Part shown: piece by piece, positions 30,895 through 37,504 of the stretch
Numbering within the stretch: position 1 is the first letter of the stretch
How the letters are laid out: each line of letters begins with the position of its first letter
Source of the DNA: Sphaerimonospora mesophila NBRC 14179 = JCM 3151
GTDB lineage: Bacteria > Actinomycetota > Actinomycetes > Streptosporangiales > Streptosporangiaceae
Assembly: GCA_001552515.1 (NCBI GenBank)
Contig: BCRI01000069.1
Coordinates: forward strand, 1 to 38,972
Length of the DNA stretch: 38,972 nucleotides
Direction: 5' to 3'
Program-made: the position numbers and the translations under genes
The notes under the pieces: model-generated
The model's database searches: none
What the model saw: only the letters and a program-made list of their open reading frames with translations
Told to the model about the DNA's origin: nothing

Positions 30895-30900
30895 AGATTA
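30895..30900 (-). promoter_or_regulatory. -10 element TAATCT directly before ATG
   Basis: On the minus strand TAATCT is followed by six bases and then the ATG at 30888. This predicts a leaderless transcript, the same layout as for the paralogue downstream. It lies in the 40-base gap after the CAP-domain gene, so the gene may be expressed both alone and by read-through. Confidence 0.45.
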
Positions 30901-30928
30901 GTCGGCCATCCGGATACGAGAGGAACGG

Positions 30929-31714
30929 TCAGGAATAACCGAAGTCCTCGGTCCACCAGGGGCCGCCGGGTCCCATGTTCACCCCGACGCCGGTGGCCAC
31001 CAGACGGCAGTTGAGTAGGGTCGCACGGTCCCGGCGGTCGGCCATCCAGCCGCGTACGACCTCCTGTGCGGTCTGGTAGCCGCGAGCGATGATCTCCGCG
31101 CCGCTGTTGGTGTATCCGGCGGCGGCCATGCGGTCCCAGGGCGTGGAGCCGTCCGGGGAGGAGTGGGCGAAATGGTTGGCCGCCGCCATCTCGGCGGAGT
31201 GGGCGCGGGCCGACCTGACCAGGCGGCGGTCCATCCGCAGCGCCGCACAGCCACGCCTGGCGCGTTCGGCGTTGACCAGCCGCACGACCTCCCGTTCCAG
31301 TGAGGGGAAGGCGTCCGGCCTGATGCGGCCGTCGATCGTCTCGCCGGTGCTCCCGGGCCCGAACGTGCTCCACTGCGGGCTGTCGCCGTTCGATCCGTCG
31401 ATCATGTTGGAGGGTCGGCGCGGGCGCGGACGGGGAGGCGATGAGGTCTTGGCGGGTTTGGGGGTGTCGGTGCGCAGCACGTGGTCCAGCGGCGGACGGT
31501 CTCTGCGGGGGGAGGAGTCCTGCGCGCTCTTCGCCGGAGTGGGGGAGGGGGCCTGGTTGCGCAGGTAGACGTCGTCGATGTCTTCACCAGGTGAGGTGGC
31601 CCGGCCGATGACGACGCCGATCAGCAGGATCGCCGTCGAGCATGCGAGCAGACCCAAAAGAGTGCCGCGCGGGGGCATCCGTTGGGTATGCCGGTTGTGA
31701 GGGGTCTGCCACAT
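30929..31714 (-). CDS. Membrane-anchored CAP (SCP/PR-1-like) domain protein
   Basis: The 261-residue product has one N-terminal membrane helix (GTLLGLLACSTAILLIGVVIG, about 17-37), a Ser/Pro/Arg-rich linker and a C-terminal CAP domain (about 143-261). The domain shows LVNAERARRGCAALRMDRRLVRSARAHSAEMAA, HFAHSSPDGSTPWDRMAAAGY, GAEIIARG in place of the usual GENIA, LLNCRLVATGVGVN and WWTEDFG. The two cysteines (GC and LNC) are in the standard disulfide positions. The second cavity histidine, normally in a GHR motif, is replaced (RRDRATLL). CAP proteins are secreted binding or protease-like proteins of largely unknown role. ATG 31714 is chosen; TATATT lies ten bases upstream. An in-frame start at 31930 would add a long atypical arm. 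Confidence 0.8.
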   Translation of the reverse strand: MWQTPHNRHTQRMPPRGTLLGLLACSTAILLIGVVIGRATSPGEDIDDVYLRNQAPSPTPAKSAQDSSPRRDRPPLDHVLRTDTPKPAKTSSPPRPRPRRPSNMIDGSNGDSPQWSTFGPGSTGETIDGRIRPDAFPSLEREVVRLVNAERARRGCAALRMDRRLVRSARAHSAEMAAANHFAHSSPDGSTPWDRMAAAGYTNSGAEIIARGYQTAQEVVRGWMADRRDRATLLNCRLVATGVGVNMGPGGPWWTEDFGYS

Positions 31715-31854
31715 ACCGCAGTCAAATATAGGGATCTGGCGGATGGGGAGGTAGTGGCGTGAGATATGGATTTGAGAACGTTCGGCAGGTGGCCGTGCGG
31801 CAGGCCGTATCTGCGGAGTAGTCTTCGCGCCCGGGAGACGGGCGGCGGCCTGTT

Positions 31855-31883
31855 TTGACCGGGGGCCGCGGGATCGGTAATCT
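31855..31883 (+). promoter_or_regulatory. Promoter of rplM-rpsI
   Basis: TTGACC (31855-31860) and TAATCT (31878-31883) are separated by 17 bases, a very good housekeeping promoter. Transcription should begin near 31890. Confidence 0.8.
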
Positions 31884-31904
31884 GCTAGTTCGTTGTGTGT
31901 GGAT

Positions 31905-31997
31905 CGGTCTGCCCGCGCGGACCGGTGCACGGCGCGTCCGGCGTCTTCTCCCGTACATGTGGAGACGGAGGTTGTGCTGTGCCGTGCCTGCGCAACC
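31905..31997 (+). promoter_or_regulatory. rplM leader hairpins
   Basis: CGGTC/GACCG (31905-31924, loop region GCCCGCGC with an added T-G pair) and GGTTGTGC/GCGCAACC (31970-31997, seven Watson-Crick pairs and one G-U) are formed in the rplM leader. The second ends 24 bases before the AAGG ribosome-binding site. L13 leaders regulate rplM-rpsI in Bacillus, but this structure does not obviously match that motif. Confidence 0.4.
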
Positions 31998-32035
31998 TAC
32001 CGAGTGTTCACATCCCGACAGAAGGCAGCACTGCC

Positions 32036-32479
32036 GTGCGCACGTTCTCACCGAAGCCCAACGACGTCGAGCGTCAGTGGTACGTCATCGACGCCACCGA
32101 CGTCGTGCTCGGCCGGCTGGCCAGTCAGGTAGCGACCCTGCTCCGTGGCAAGCACAAGCCGATCTTCGCTCCGCATGTCGACACCGGTGACTTCGTCATC
32201 GTCGTCAACGCCGACAAGATCGCCCTGTCCGGCAACAAGCTCCAGCAGAAGAAGGCCTACCGCCACTCGGGCTACCCCGGCGGTCTCCGCTCCGTCACCT
32301 ACGGCGAGCTCATGGAGAAGCGTCCGGACCGGGCCGTCGAGAAGGCCGTCCGCGGCATGCTGCCCAAGAACTCGCTCGGCCGGAAGATGGCGAAGAAGCT
32401 CAAGGTCTACGCCGGCCCCGAGCACCCGCACCAGGCCCAGCAGCCGGTGCCGTACCAGATCACCCAGATCGCCCAGTAA
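32036..32479 (+). CDS. rplM: 50S ribosomal protein L13
   Basis: Early 50S assembly protein. GTG 32036 gives 147 residues starting [41 protein letters not shown], the actinobacterial form. [33 protein letters not shown] and [39 protein letters not shown] are conserved. Longer in-frame starts at 31895 and beyond lie in the leader and are not used. rpsI follows after 30 bases with AGGAG as its ribosome-binding site. Confidence 0.97.
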   Translation: MRTFSPKPNDVERQWYVIDATDVVLGRLASQVATLLRGKHKPIFAPHVDTGDFVIVVNADKIALSGNKLQQKKAYRHSGYPGGLRSVTYGELMEKRPDRAVEKAVRGMLPKNSLGRKMAKKLKVYAGPEHPHQAQQPVPYQITQIAQ

Positions 32480-32509
32480 TCGCCGAGCCAGGAAAGTTAG
32501 AGGAGAACC

Positions 32510-33031
32510 GTGGCCGAGCCCACCGGTATCGAGACGCTCGTCGAGGGCGAGCAGGAAGACCTTTCCACGGAGGAGTACCCCTCCGAGTACACCACTGAGT
32601 CCGCTCCCGCCGGCGACGCCGCCGTCCGCCAGCCCATCACCACCGGCAACTCGTACGGCACCGGCCGCCGCAAGCAGGCCATCGCCCGGGTCCGGATCGT
32701 GCCGGGCACCGGAAAGTGGACGATCAACGGGCGTTCTCTCGACGCCTACTTCCCGAACAAGGTCCACCAGCAGATCGTCAACGAGCCGTTCGTCGTGCTC
32801 GGCGCCGAGGGTGCCTTCGACGTCATCGCCCGCATCGACGGCGGCGGCGTGACCGGCCAGGCCGGCGCGCTGCGCATGGGGCTGTCCCGCGCGCTCGCCC
32901 TGCTGGACGTCGAGGTCAACCGCCCGCCGCTGAAGAAGGCCGGCTTCCTCACCCGTGACGCCCGCGCCACGGAGCGGAAGAAGTACGGTCTCAAGAAGGC
33001 CCGTAAGGCTCCGCAGTACAGCAAGCGCTAG
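32510..33031 (+). CDS. rpsI: 30S ribosomal protein S9 with acidic N-terminal arm
   Basis: S9 reaches the P-site tRNA with its C-terminal tail, here ending QYSKR. The 173-residue product has a roughly 45-residue Glu/Thr/Ser-rich arm ([31 protein letters not shown]) ahead of the conserved [36 protein letters not shown]. Such arms occur in other actinobacteria. The start GTG 32510 is four bases after AGGAG. It forms the usual rplM-rpsI pair, with glmM two bases after its stop. Confidence 0.97.
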   Translation: MAEPTGIETLVEGEQEDLSTEEYPSEYTTESAPAGDAAVRQPITTGNSYGTGRRKQAIARVRIVPGTGKWTINGRSLDAYFPNKVHQQIVNEPFVVLGAEGAFDVIARIDGGGVTGQAGALRMGLSRALALLDVEVNRPPLKKAGFLTRDARATERKKYGLKKARKAPQYSKR

Positions 33032-33033
33032 TA

Positions 33034-34455
33034 GTGGTGTCTCAGGAGCCAGCAGGCGACTCCTGCGGAAGTTCTTCGGAGTCCGAGAGCGACTCCTACA
33101 GGGGTCGCCTCTTCGGCACCGACGGGGTACGTGGGGTCGCGGGTCGCGACCTCACGGCCGAGCTGACCATGGATCTGTCCGTGGCGGCGGCGCACGTCCT
33201 CGGTGATGCCGGTGCGTTCCACGCCAGCGTCGGGCGGCGCGGCCGCCCGATCGCCGTCGTAGGCCGGGACCCGCGAGCCTCGGGGGAGTTCCTCGAGGCC
33301 GCCGTGGTCGCCGGCCTCGCGTCGTCCGGCGTGGACGTGCTCCGGCTGGGCGTGCTGCCCACCCCGGCGGTCGCGTATCTCACCTCAGCGCTGGGAGCCG
33401 ACCTCGGCGTCATGCTCTCCGCCTCGCACAACCCCGCGCCCGACAACGGGATCAAGTTCTTCACCCGGGGTGGCTACAAGCTGCCCGACGCGGTCGAGAA
33501 CGAGATCGAACGGCGGCTCGGGGAGAAGTGGGACCGCCCGATCGGTTCGTCCGTCGGCCGGGTCCGGGACGCGTACGGCGAGGCCGATCGATACGTCTCG
33601 CACCTGCTGACCACCCTGCCGCACCGCCTCGACGGGTTGCGCGTCGTCGTCGACTGCGCACACGGCGCCGCCCACATGGTCGCTCCCGAGGCGCTGCTGC
33701 GCGCGGGCGCCGAGGTCGAGACCATCGGGGCCGCCCCGGACGGCCTGAACATCAACGACGGGGCGGGCTCCACCCACCTGGACGCCCTGAAGGAGGTCGT
33801 CGTCGAGCGCGGCGCCGATCTGGGGGTCGCCTACGACGGTGACGCGGACCGATGCCTTGCGGTGACCGGTGCGGGTGAGGAGATCGACGGCGACCAGATC
33901 ATGGCGATCCTGGCCCTGGCCATGCACGCCGACGGCCGCCTGGCCGGTGACACCGTCGTCGCCACCGTGATGTCCAATCTCGGCTTCAAGATCGCGCTGC
34001 GGAACGCCGGTCTGGCGACGGTGGAGACCGCGGTGGGCGACCGGTACGTCCTGGAGGCCATGCAGAAGGGCGGCTACAACCTGGGCGGGGAACAGTCGGG
34101 CCACGTGATCATGCTTGATCACGCCACCACCGGTGACGGCCTGCTGACCTCGCTCCATCTGATCGCCGAGGTGGCGAGGTCGGGGCGTTCCCTGGCCGAG
34201 CTGGCCACGGTGATGACCAAGCTGCCGCAGGTGCTGATCAACGTCCGCGACGTGACGAAGTCGAAGGCGGCGGCGCCCGAGCTGCGCATCGCCGTGGAGA
34301 AGGCCGAGGCGGCGCTGGGCGACGCCGGCCGGGTGCTGCTCCGGCCGAGCGGGACCGAGCCGATCATCCGGGTCATGGTCGAGGCCGAGTCGCACGAGCG
34401 GGCCGCCTCCGTCGCGAACCACCTCGCCGAGGTCGTCCGTACGGTCTGCGGCTAG
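33034..34455 (+). CDS. glmM: Phosphoglucosamine mutase
   Basis: Converts glucosamine-6-phosphate to glucosamine-1-phosphate for UDP-GlcNAc and peptidoglycan. The phosphoserine is S131 in [15 protein letters not shown], the metal loop is DGDADR at 268-273, the sugar loop GEQSGH and the phosphate loop [12 protein letters not shown] are all present. From the family start ([11 protein letters not shown]) to the end it has a normal size of about 450 residues, but the only start codons in frame are GTG 33034 and GTG 33037, which add some 23 Ser/Glu-rich residues ([18 protein letters not shown]). That arm is coded by two hairpins. The gene begins two bases after rpsI, so coupling is likely. Confidence 0.93.
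   Translation: MVSQEPAGDSCGSSSESESDSYRGRLFGTDGVRGVAGRDLTAELTMDLSVAAAHVLGDAGAFHASVGRRGRPIAVVGRDPRASGEFLEAAVVAGLASSGVDVLRLGVLPTPAVAYLTSALGADLGVMLSASHNPAPDNGIKFFTRGGYKLPDAVENEIERRLGEKWDRPIGSSVGRVRDAYGEADRYVSHLLTTLPHRLDGLRVVVDCAHGAAHMVAPEALLRAGAEVETIGAAPDGLNINDGAGSTHLDALKEVVVERGADLGVAYDGDADRCLAVTGAGEEIDGDQIMAILALAMHADGRLAGDTVVATVMSNLGFKIALRNAGLATVETAVGDRYVLEAMQKGGYNLGGEQSGHVIMLDHATTGDGLLTSLHLIAEVARSGRSLAELATVMTKLPQVLINVRDVTKSKAAAPELRIAVEKAEAALGDAGRVLLRPSGTEPIIRVMVEAESHERAASVANHLAEVVRTVCG
33043..33097 (+). promoter_or_regulatory. Twin hairpins and direct repeat at the glmM 5' end
   Basis: CAGGAG (33043-33048) pairs with CTCCTG (33060-33065), and GGAGTC (33078-33083) with GACTCC (33091-33096). GCGACTCCT occurs at 33056-33064 and 33089-33097, so either 3' strand can in part replace the other. 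AGGAG inside the first stem is the best Shine-Dalgarno in the area, yet no start codon follows at the right distance. Confidence 0.4.
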
Positions 34456-34476
34456 TGCGGTGATCACAGACCCATC

Positions 34477-34506
34477 GAGGGCCGTCCGGTGATCCGGACG
34501 GCCCTC
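34477..34506. terminator. Bidirectional terminator between glmM and purC
   Basis: GAGGGCCGTCCGG (34477-34489) and CCGGACGGCCCTC (34494-34506) pair perfectly over 13 bp with loop TGAT. It lies between the converging stops of glmM (34455) and purC (34514) and can serve both strands. Confidence 0.85.
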
Positions 34507-34513
34507 AGTGTTC

Positions 34514-35344
34514 TTACCAGGATTGTCCGGTGATGCGTTCGTACGCCTCGATGTAGCGGGCTCGGGTCACGTCGACGACCTCCTGCGGGACCTCCGGGGC
34601 CGGTGAGGTCTTGTCCCAGCCGGTGCCGGTCGCCCAGTCGCGGACGTACTGCTTGTCGAACGCGAACTGCGGGCCGCCCGGCTTCCAGTCGTCCAGCGGC
34701 CAGAACCGCGAGGAGTCGGGGGTGAGGACCTCGTCTCCGAGCACGAGCCTGCCGTCGGCGTCCCGGCCGAACTCCAGCTTGGTGTCCGCGATGATGACCC
34801 CGCGTTCGCGGGCGATCTCCGCGCCACGCCGGTAGATCTCCAGCGTGAGCCGGCGCAGCTCCGCGGCGACGTCCGAGCCTTCCTGGGTCATCACGTCGTC
34901 GAACGTGATGAACTCGTCGTGCGCTCCGAGCTGGGCCTTCGTGGTGGGAGTGAAGATCGGCTCGGGGAGCCGCGACCCCTCCAGGAGCCCGGCCGGCAGC
35001 GGCACGCCCGACACCGAGCCGTCGCGTTCGTACTCCTTCAGTCCCATGCCGGCGAGGTAGCCGCGGGCGATGCACTCGACCGGGATCATGTCCAGCCTGC
35101 GGCACCGTACGGCCCGGCCGGCGAACTCCTCCGGCACGTCCGTGGCGGAGATGACGTGGTTCGGCACGATGTCCGCGAGCTGCTCGAACCACCACAGTGA
35201 GAGCCGCGTGAGCACCTTGCCCTTGTCCGGGATGGGCGTGGGCAGGATCACGTCATAGACGGACACCCGGTCCGACGCGACGAGGATGATGTCCCCGCGG
35301 TCCTCGTAAACGTCCCGGACCTTGCCCGAGTGGATCAGCTTCAC
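34514..35344 (-). CDS. purC: Phosphoribosylaminoimidazole-succinocarboxamide synthase
   Basis: SAICAR synthetase joins CAIR and aspartate with ATP in purine synthesis. The 276-residue product begins KLIHSGKVRDVYEDRGDIILVASDRVSVYDVILPTPIPDKG, with the family's GKVRD and SDR signatures, followed by VECIARGYLAGMG and FDDVM; DTKLEFG and DEVLTPDSSRFW near residues 185-215 are the usual metal and substrate segments. The start codon is GTG at 35344. It lies 33 bases after lysS on the same strand, so the two are likely cotranscribed. No other pur genes are in the window. Confidence 0.96.
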   Translation of the reverse strand: MKLIHSGKVRDVYEDRGDIILVASDRVSVYDVILPTPIPDKGKVLTRLSLWWFEQLADIVPNHVISATDVPEEFAGRAVRCRRLDMIPVECIARGYLAGMGLKEYERDGSVSGVPLPAGLLEGSRLPEPIFTPTTKAQLGAHDEFITFDDVMTQEGSDVAAELRRLTLEIYRRGAEIARERGVIIADTKLEFGRDADGRLVLGDEVLTPDSSRFWPLDDWKPGGPQFAFDKQYVRDWATGTGWDKTSPAPEVPQEVVDVTRARYIEAYERITGQSW

Positions 35345-35377
35345 TGTGGTTCCCGCTCTTCCGAAGCGTCTGGGTCG

Positions 35378-37075
35378 TCAGATGGTGAGCAGCTTGCGTA
35401 CGCGGTCGGCGCCGACGGCGAGCAGCAGGGTCGGCAGCCGGGGCCCGGTGTCGCGGCCCACGAGCAGCCTGTAGAGCAGGGCGAAGAACTCGCGCTGCGC
35501 GGTCTTCAGCTCGGGGGTGGGCTTGGCGTCGGGGGTGAGGCCCGCCTGGATCTTCGGCACGCCGTACACGAGCGTGGTCAGGCCGTCGAGCGACCAGTGC
35601 TCGTCGAGGCCGCCCAGCAGGATGCGCAGCGACTCGCGCTCGGTCTCGCTCAGCGAGTTCAGCAGATCGACATCGGGGTTCTCCCGGACCTGGGTGCGCT
35701 GCTCGGCCGGGACCTGCGTGGTGATCCACCGTTCGGCGCGGTCGAGCCGGGGCCGGACCTCGTCCAGGGAGGTCACCGGGTTGTCCGGGTCGAGGTCGCG
35801 CAGAATGCGCAGGGTCTGCTCTTCGTCGCCGGTGGTGATGTCCACGATCGAGGCCAGGGTCCGGTACGGCAGCGGCCGCGGCGTGGTCGGGAGCGGGCCG
35901 GCGGCGGTGCCGATCGAGCGCTGGTAGGCCGCGATGTCGGCCGGCTGTGCCGTACCTTCCGTGACCTTCCTGACGAGTGAGTCCCACTCGTCGTACATCC
36001 GCTGGACCTCCTGATCGAAAGCGATCTTGAAGGACTGGTTCGGCCGGCGACGGGCGTACATCCAGCGGAGCAGCGGCGGCTCCATGATCTGCAGTGCGTC
36101 TCCCGGGGTCGGCACACCGCCCCTCGAGCTGCTCATCTTGGCCATGCCGGAGATGCCGACGAAGGCGTACATCGGCCCGATGGGCTGGTCGGCCTTGAAG
36201 ACGTCCCGGATGATCTGACCGCCGACGACGAACGACGACCCGGGGGAGCTGTGGTCGACCCCGGAGGGCTCGAACACGACGCCCTCGTAGGCCCAGCGCA
36301 TCGGCCAGTCGACCTTCCACACCAGCTTGCCGCGGTCGTGCTCGGACAGCAGCACGGTCTCGGCGTGCCCGCAGACGCAGGTGTAGGACAGCGCGGTGGT
36401 GTCGTCGTCGTAGGACGTGACCGTGGTCAGGTCGCGGTCGCAGACCGAGCAGTACGGCTTGTAGGGGAAGTAGCCGGTCGCCGCCGAGCCGTCGTCCTCC
36501 CCGGCCGCGCCCGACCCCTCCATCGCGGCGGCCTCGTCGGCGTCCGTGATCACCTTGGTCGCCTTGGGCTTGGTCCGATATTGGGCGAGGATCGCGTCGA
36601 TCCTGGCACGCTCGCGCATCGCGAGGAGGATCTGCTCCCGATAGGCGCCGGAGGTGTACATCTGGGTCTGGCTGATGCCCCGGTATTCGACGCCCAACTC
36701 GGCCAGCGCGGCGGCCATGGCCGCCTTGAAGTGTTCCGCCCAGTTCGGATAGGTGCTTCCGGGAGGAGCCGGCACCGAGGTCAGCGGCTTGCCGATGTGC
36801 TCGTTCCAGGCCTCGTCGATGCCCGCGGGGACCTTGCGGAACCGGTCGAAGTCATCCCAGGAGATGATGTGCTCGCAGTCGTGGCCCCGGCGCCGGATCT
36901 CGTCGGCGACCAGGTGCGGGGTCATGACCTCACGGAGGTTGCCCAGGTGGATCGGCCCGGACGGGCTCAGCCCGGACGCACAGACGATCGTTTTGCCCGG
37001 TGCACGCCGCTCCGCTTCGGCGATGACCTCATCCGCGAAACGAGAGACCCAGTCGGCCTCGATGCTACGAGCCAC
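35378..37075 (-). CDS. lysS: Class I (archaeal-type) lysyl-tRNA synthetase
   Basis: Charges tRNA-Lys with lysine. The 565-residue product is a class I enzyme, not the class II form of E. coli: HLGN (43-46) in SPSGPIHLGNLREVM is the HIGH signature and KMSSS (313-317) in GISGMAKMSSSRGG the KMSKS signature. A zinc-ribbon-like insert with CSVC and CVC plus GH lies between them (YCSVCDRDLTTV, YTCVCGHAE). GTG 37075 is chosen since AGGAAGGA lies about ten bases upstream and ARSIEADWVSRFADEVI is the expected N-terminus; an in-frame ATG at 37210 would add 45 atypical residues. Class I LysRS occurs in archaea and scattered bacteria, including several actinobacteria. If the genome also has class II LysRS, the two may divide labour. 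Confidence 0.93.
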   Translation of the reverse strand: MARSIEADWVSRFADEVIAEAERRAPGKTIVCASGLSPSGPIHLGNLREVMTPHLVADEIRRRGHDCEHIISWDDFDRFRKVPAGIDEAWNEHIGKPLTSVPAPPGSTYPNWAEHFKAAMAAALAELGVEYRGISQTQMYTSGAYREQILLAMRERARIDAILAQYRTKPKATKVITDADEAAAMEGSGAAGEDDGSAATGYFPYKPYCSVCDRDLTTVTSYDDDTTALSYTCVCGHAETVLLSEHDRGKLVWKVDWPMRWAYEGVVFEPSGVDHSSPGSSFVVGGQIIRDVFKADQPIGPMYAFVGISGMAKMSSSRGGVPTPGDALQIMEPPLLRWMYARRRPNQSFKIAFDQEVQRMYDEWDSLVRKVTEGTAQPADIAAYQRSIGTAAGPLPTTPRPLPYRTLASIVDITTGDEEQTLRILRDLDPDNPVTSLDEVRPRLDRAERWITTQVPAEQRTQVRENPDVDLLNSLSETERESLRILLGGLDEHWSLDGLTTLVYGVPKIQAGLTPDAKPTPELKTAQREFFALLYRLLVGRDTGPRLPTLLLAVGADRVRKLLTI

Positions 37076-37504
37076 TGTCGGCGTGTCCTTCCTCGACAAC
37101 CAGGCGTATCCGCTGTGACGCCCCGGAATCAATCCCATAGCGTAGTCGTCTTTCGCGCCGCGACTTTCCAGTGCGGCCGGGGCGCCGGTCTCCGGGGGTT
37201 TGCAGGCCACTTGACCGGATGGCGGCCGGCAGGGTCACGCTCTCGTAACGAGTCCCGGGTCAGATCCCCGATTCGTTGATTTGTCCCGCCATCTAGGTGA
37301 TGCTGCGCAGCGATGATCAGATGACGCGCGCGTTCCACCGCCGCGTCCGCGATCGGTGTCCGTACGCGGGCCGGACCGGCCCGTCAGAGCCGACCGAGCG
37401 GGAGGGCGTCGAGGAGTACCGGTAGCAGGTCTGTTTCTGGGACGGGCGGACATCGCCCGAGGCGGCCGGATCACAGCACGAGGTATGCGAGTCAAGGAGT
37501 TGAC
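37076..37504. other. Divergent intergenic region between lysS and the GH20 gene
   Basis: These 429 bases hold no convincing gene. On the minus strand a TACGCT hexamer (37139-37144) could be the lysS -10, without a good -35. An imperfect dyad with arms ACGAGTC (37248-37254) and GATTCGT (37270-37276) and the perfect palindrome GCTGCGCAGC (37302-37311) are the main structured elements. An eight-codon frame including its stop (37485-37508, MRVKELT) ends inside the start codon of the next gene. I saw no match to the DasR operator that often controls amino-sugar genes in actinomycetes. Confidence 0.5.

Larger units (their letters stand above)
31715..32035 (+). other. Divergent region between the CAP-domain gene and rplM
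   Basis: A 321-base non-coding gap. On the minus strand TATATT (31725-31730) may serve the CAP-domain gene. On the plus strand a near-consensus promoter (31855-31883) drives rplM with a leader of about 146 bases that contains two hairpins, 31905-31924 and 31970-31997. Frames open through the leader (for example from 31895) do not look coding. Confidence 0.6.

Noticed and set aside
31895-32035. N-terminal extension of L13 from GTG/ATG codons in the leader
   Set aside because: L13 homologues begin near RTFSPKP; the upstream residues are Cys/Arg-rich leader sequence lying directly behind the promoter.
37285-37305. CATCTAGGTG near 37290 as a DasR (dre-like) operator for the hexosaminidase
   Set aside because: Only the central CTAG matches the known TGGTCTAGACCA type consensus; arms do not fit.
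37201-37320. tRNA gene in the lysS upstream gap, suggested by short stems
   Set aside because: No GGTTCGAATCC-like T-arm, no cloverleaf and no CCA-adjacent acceptor stem could be formed.
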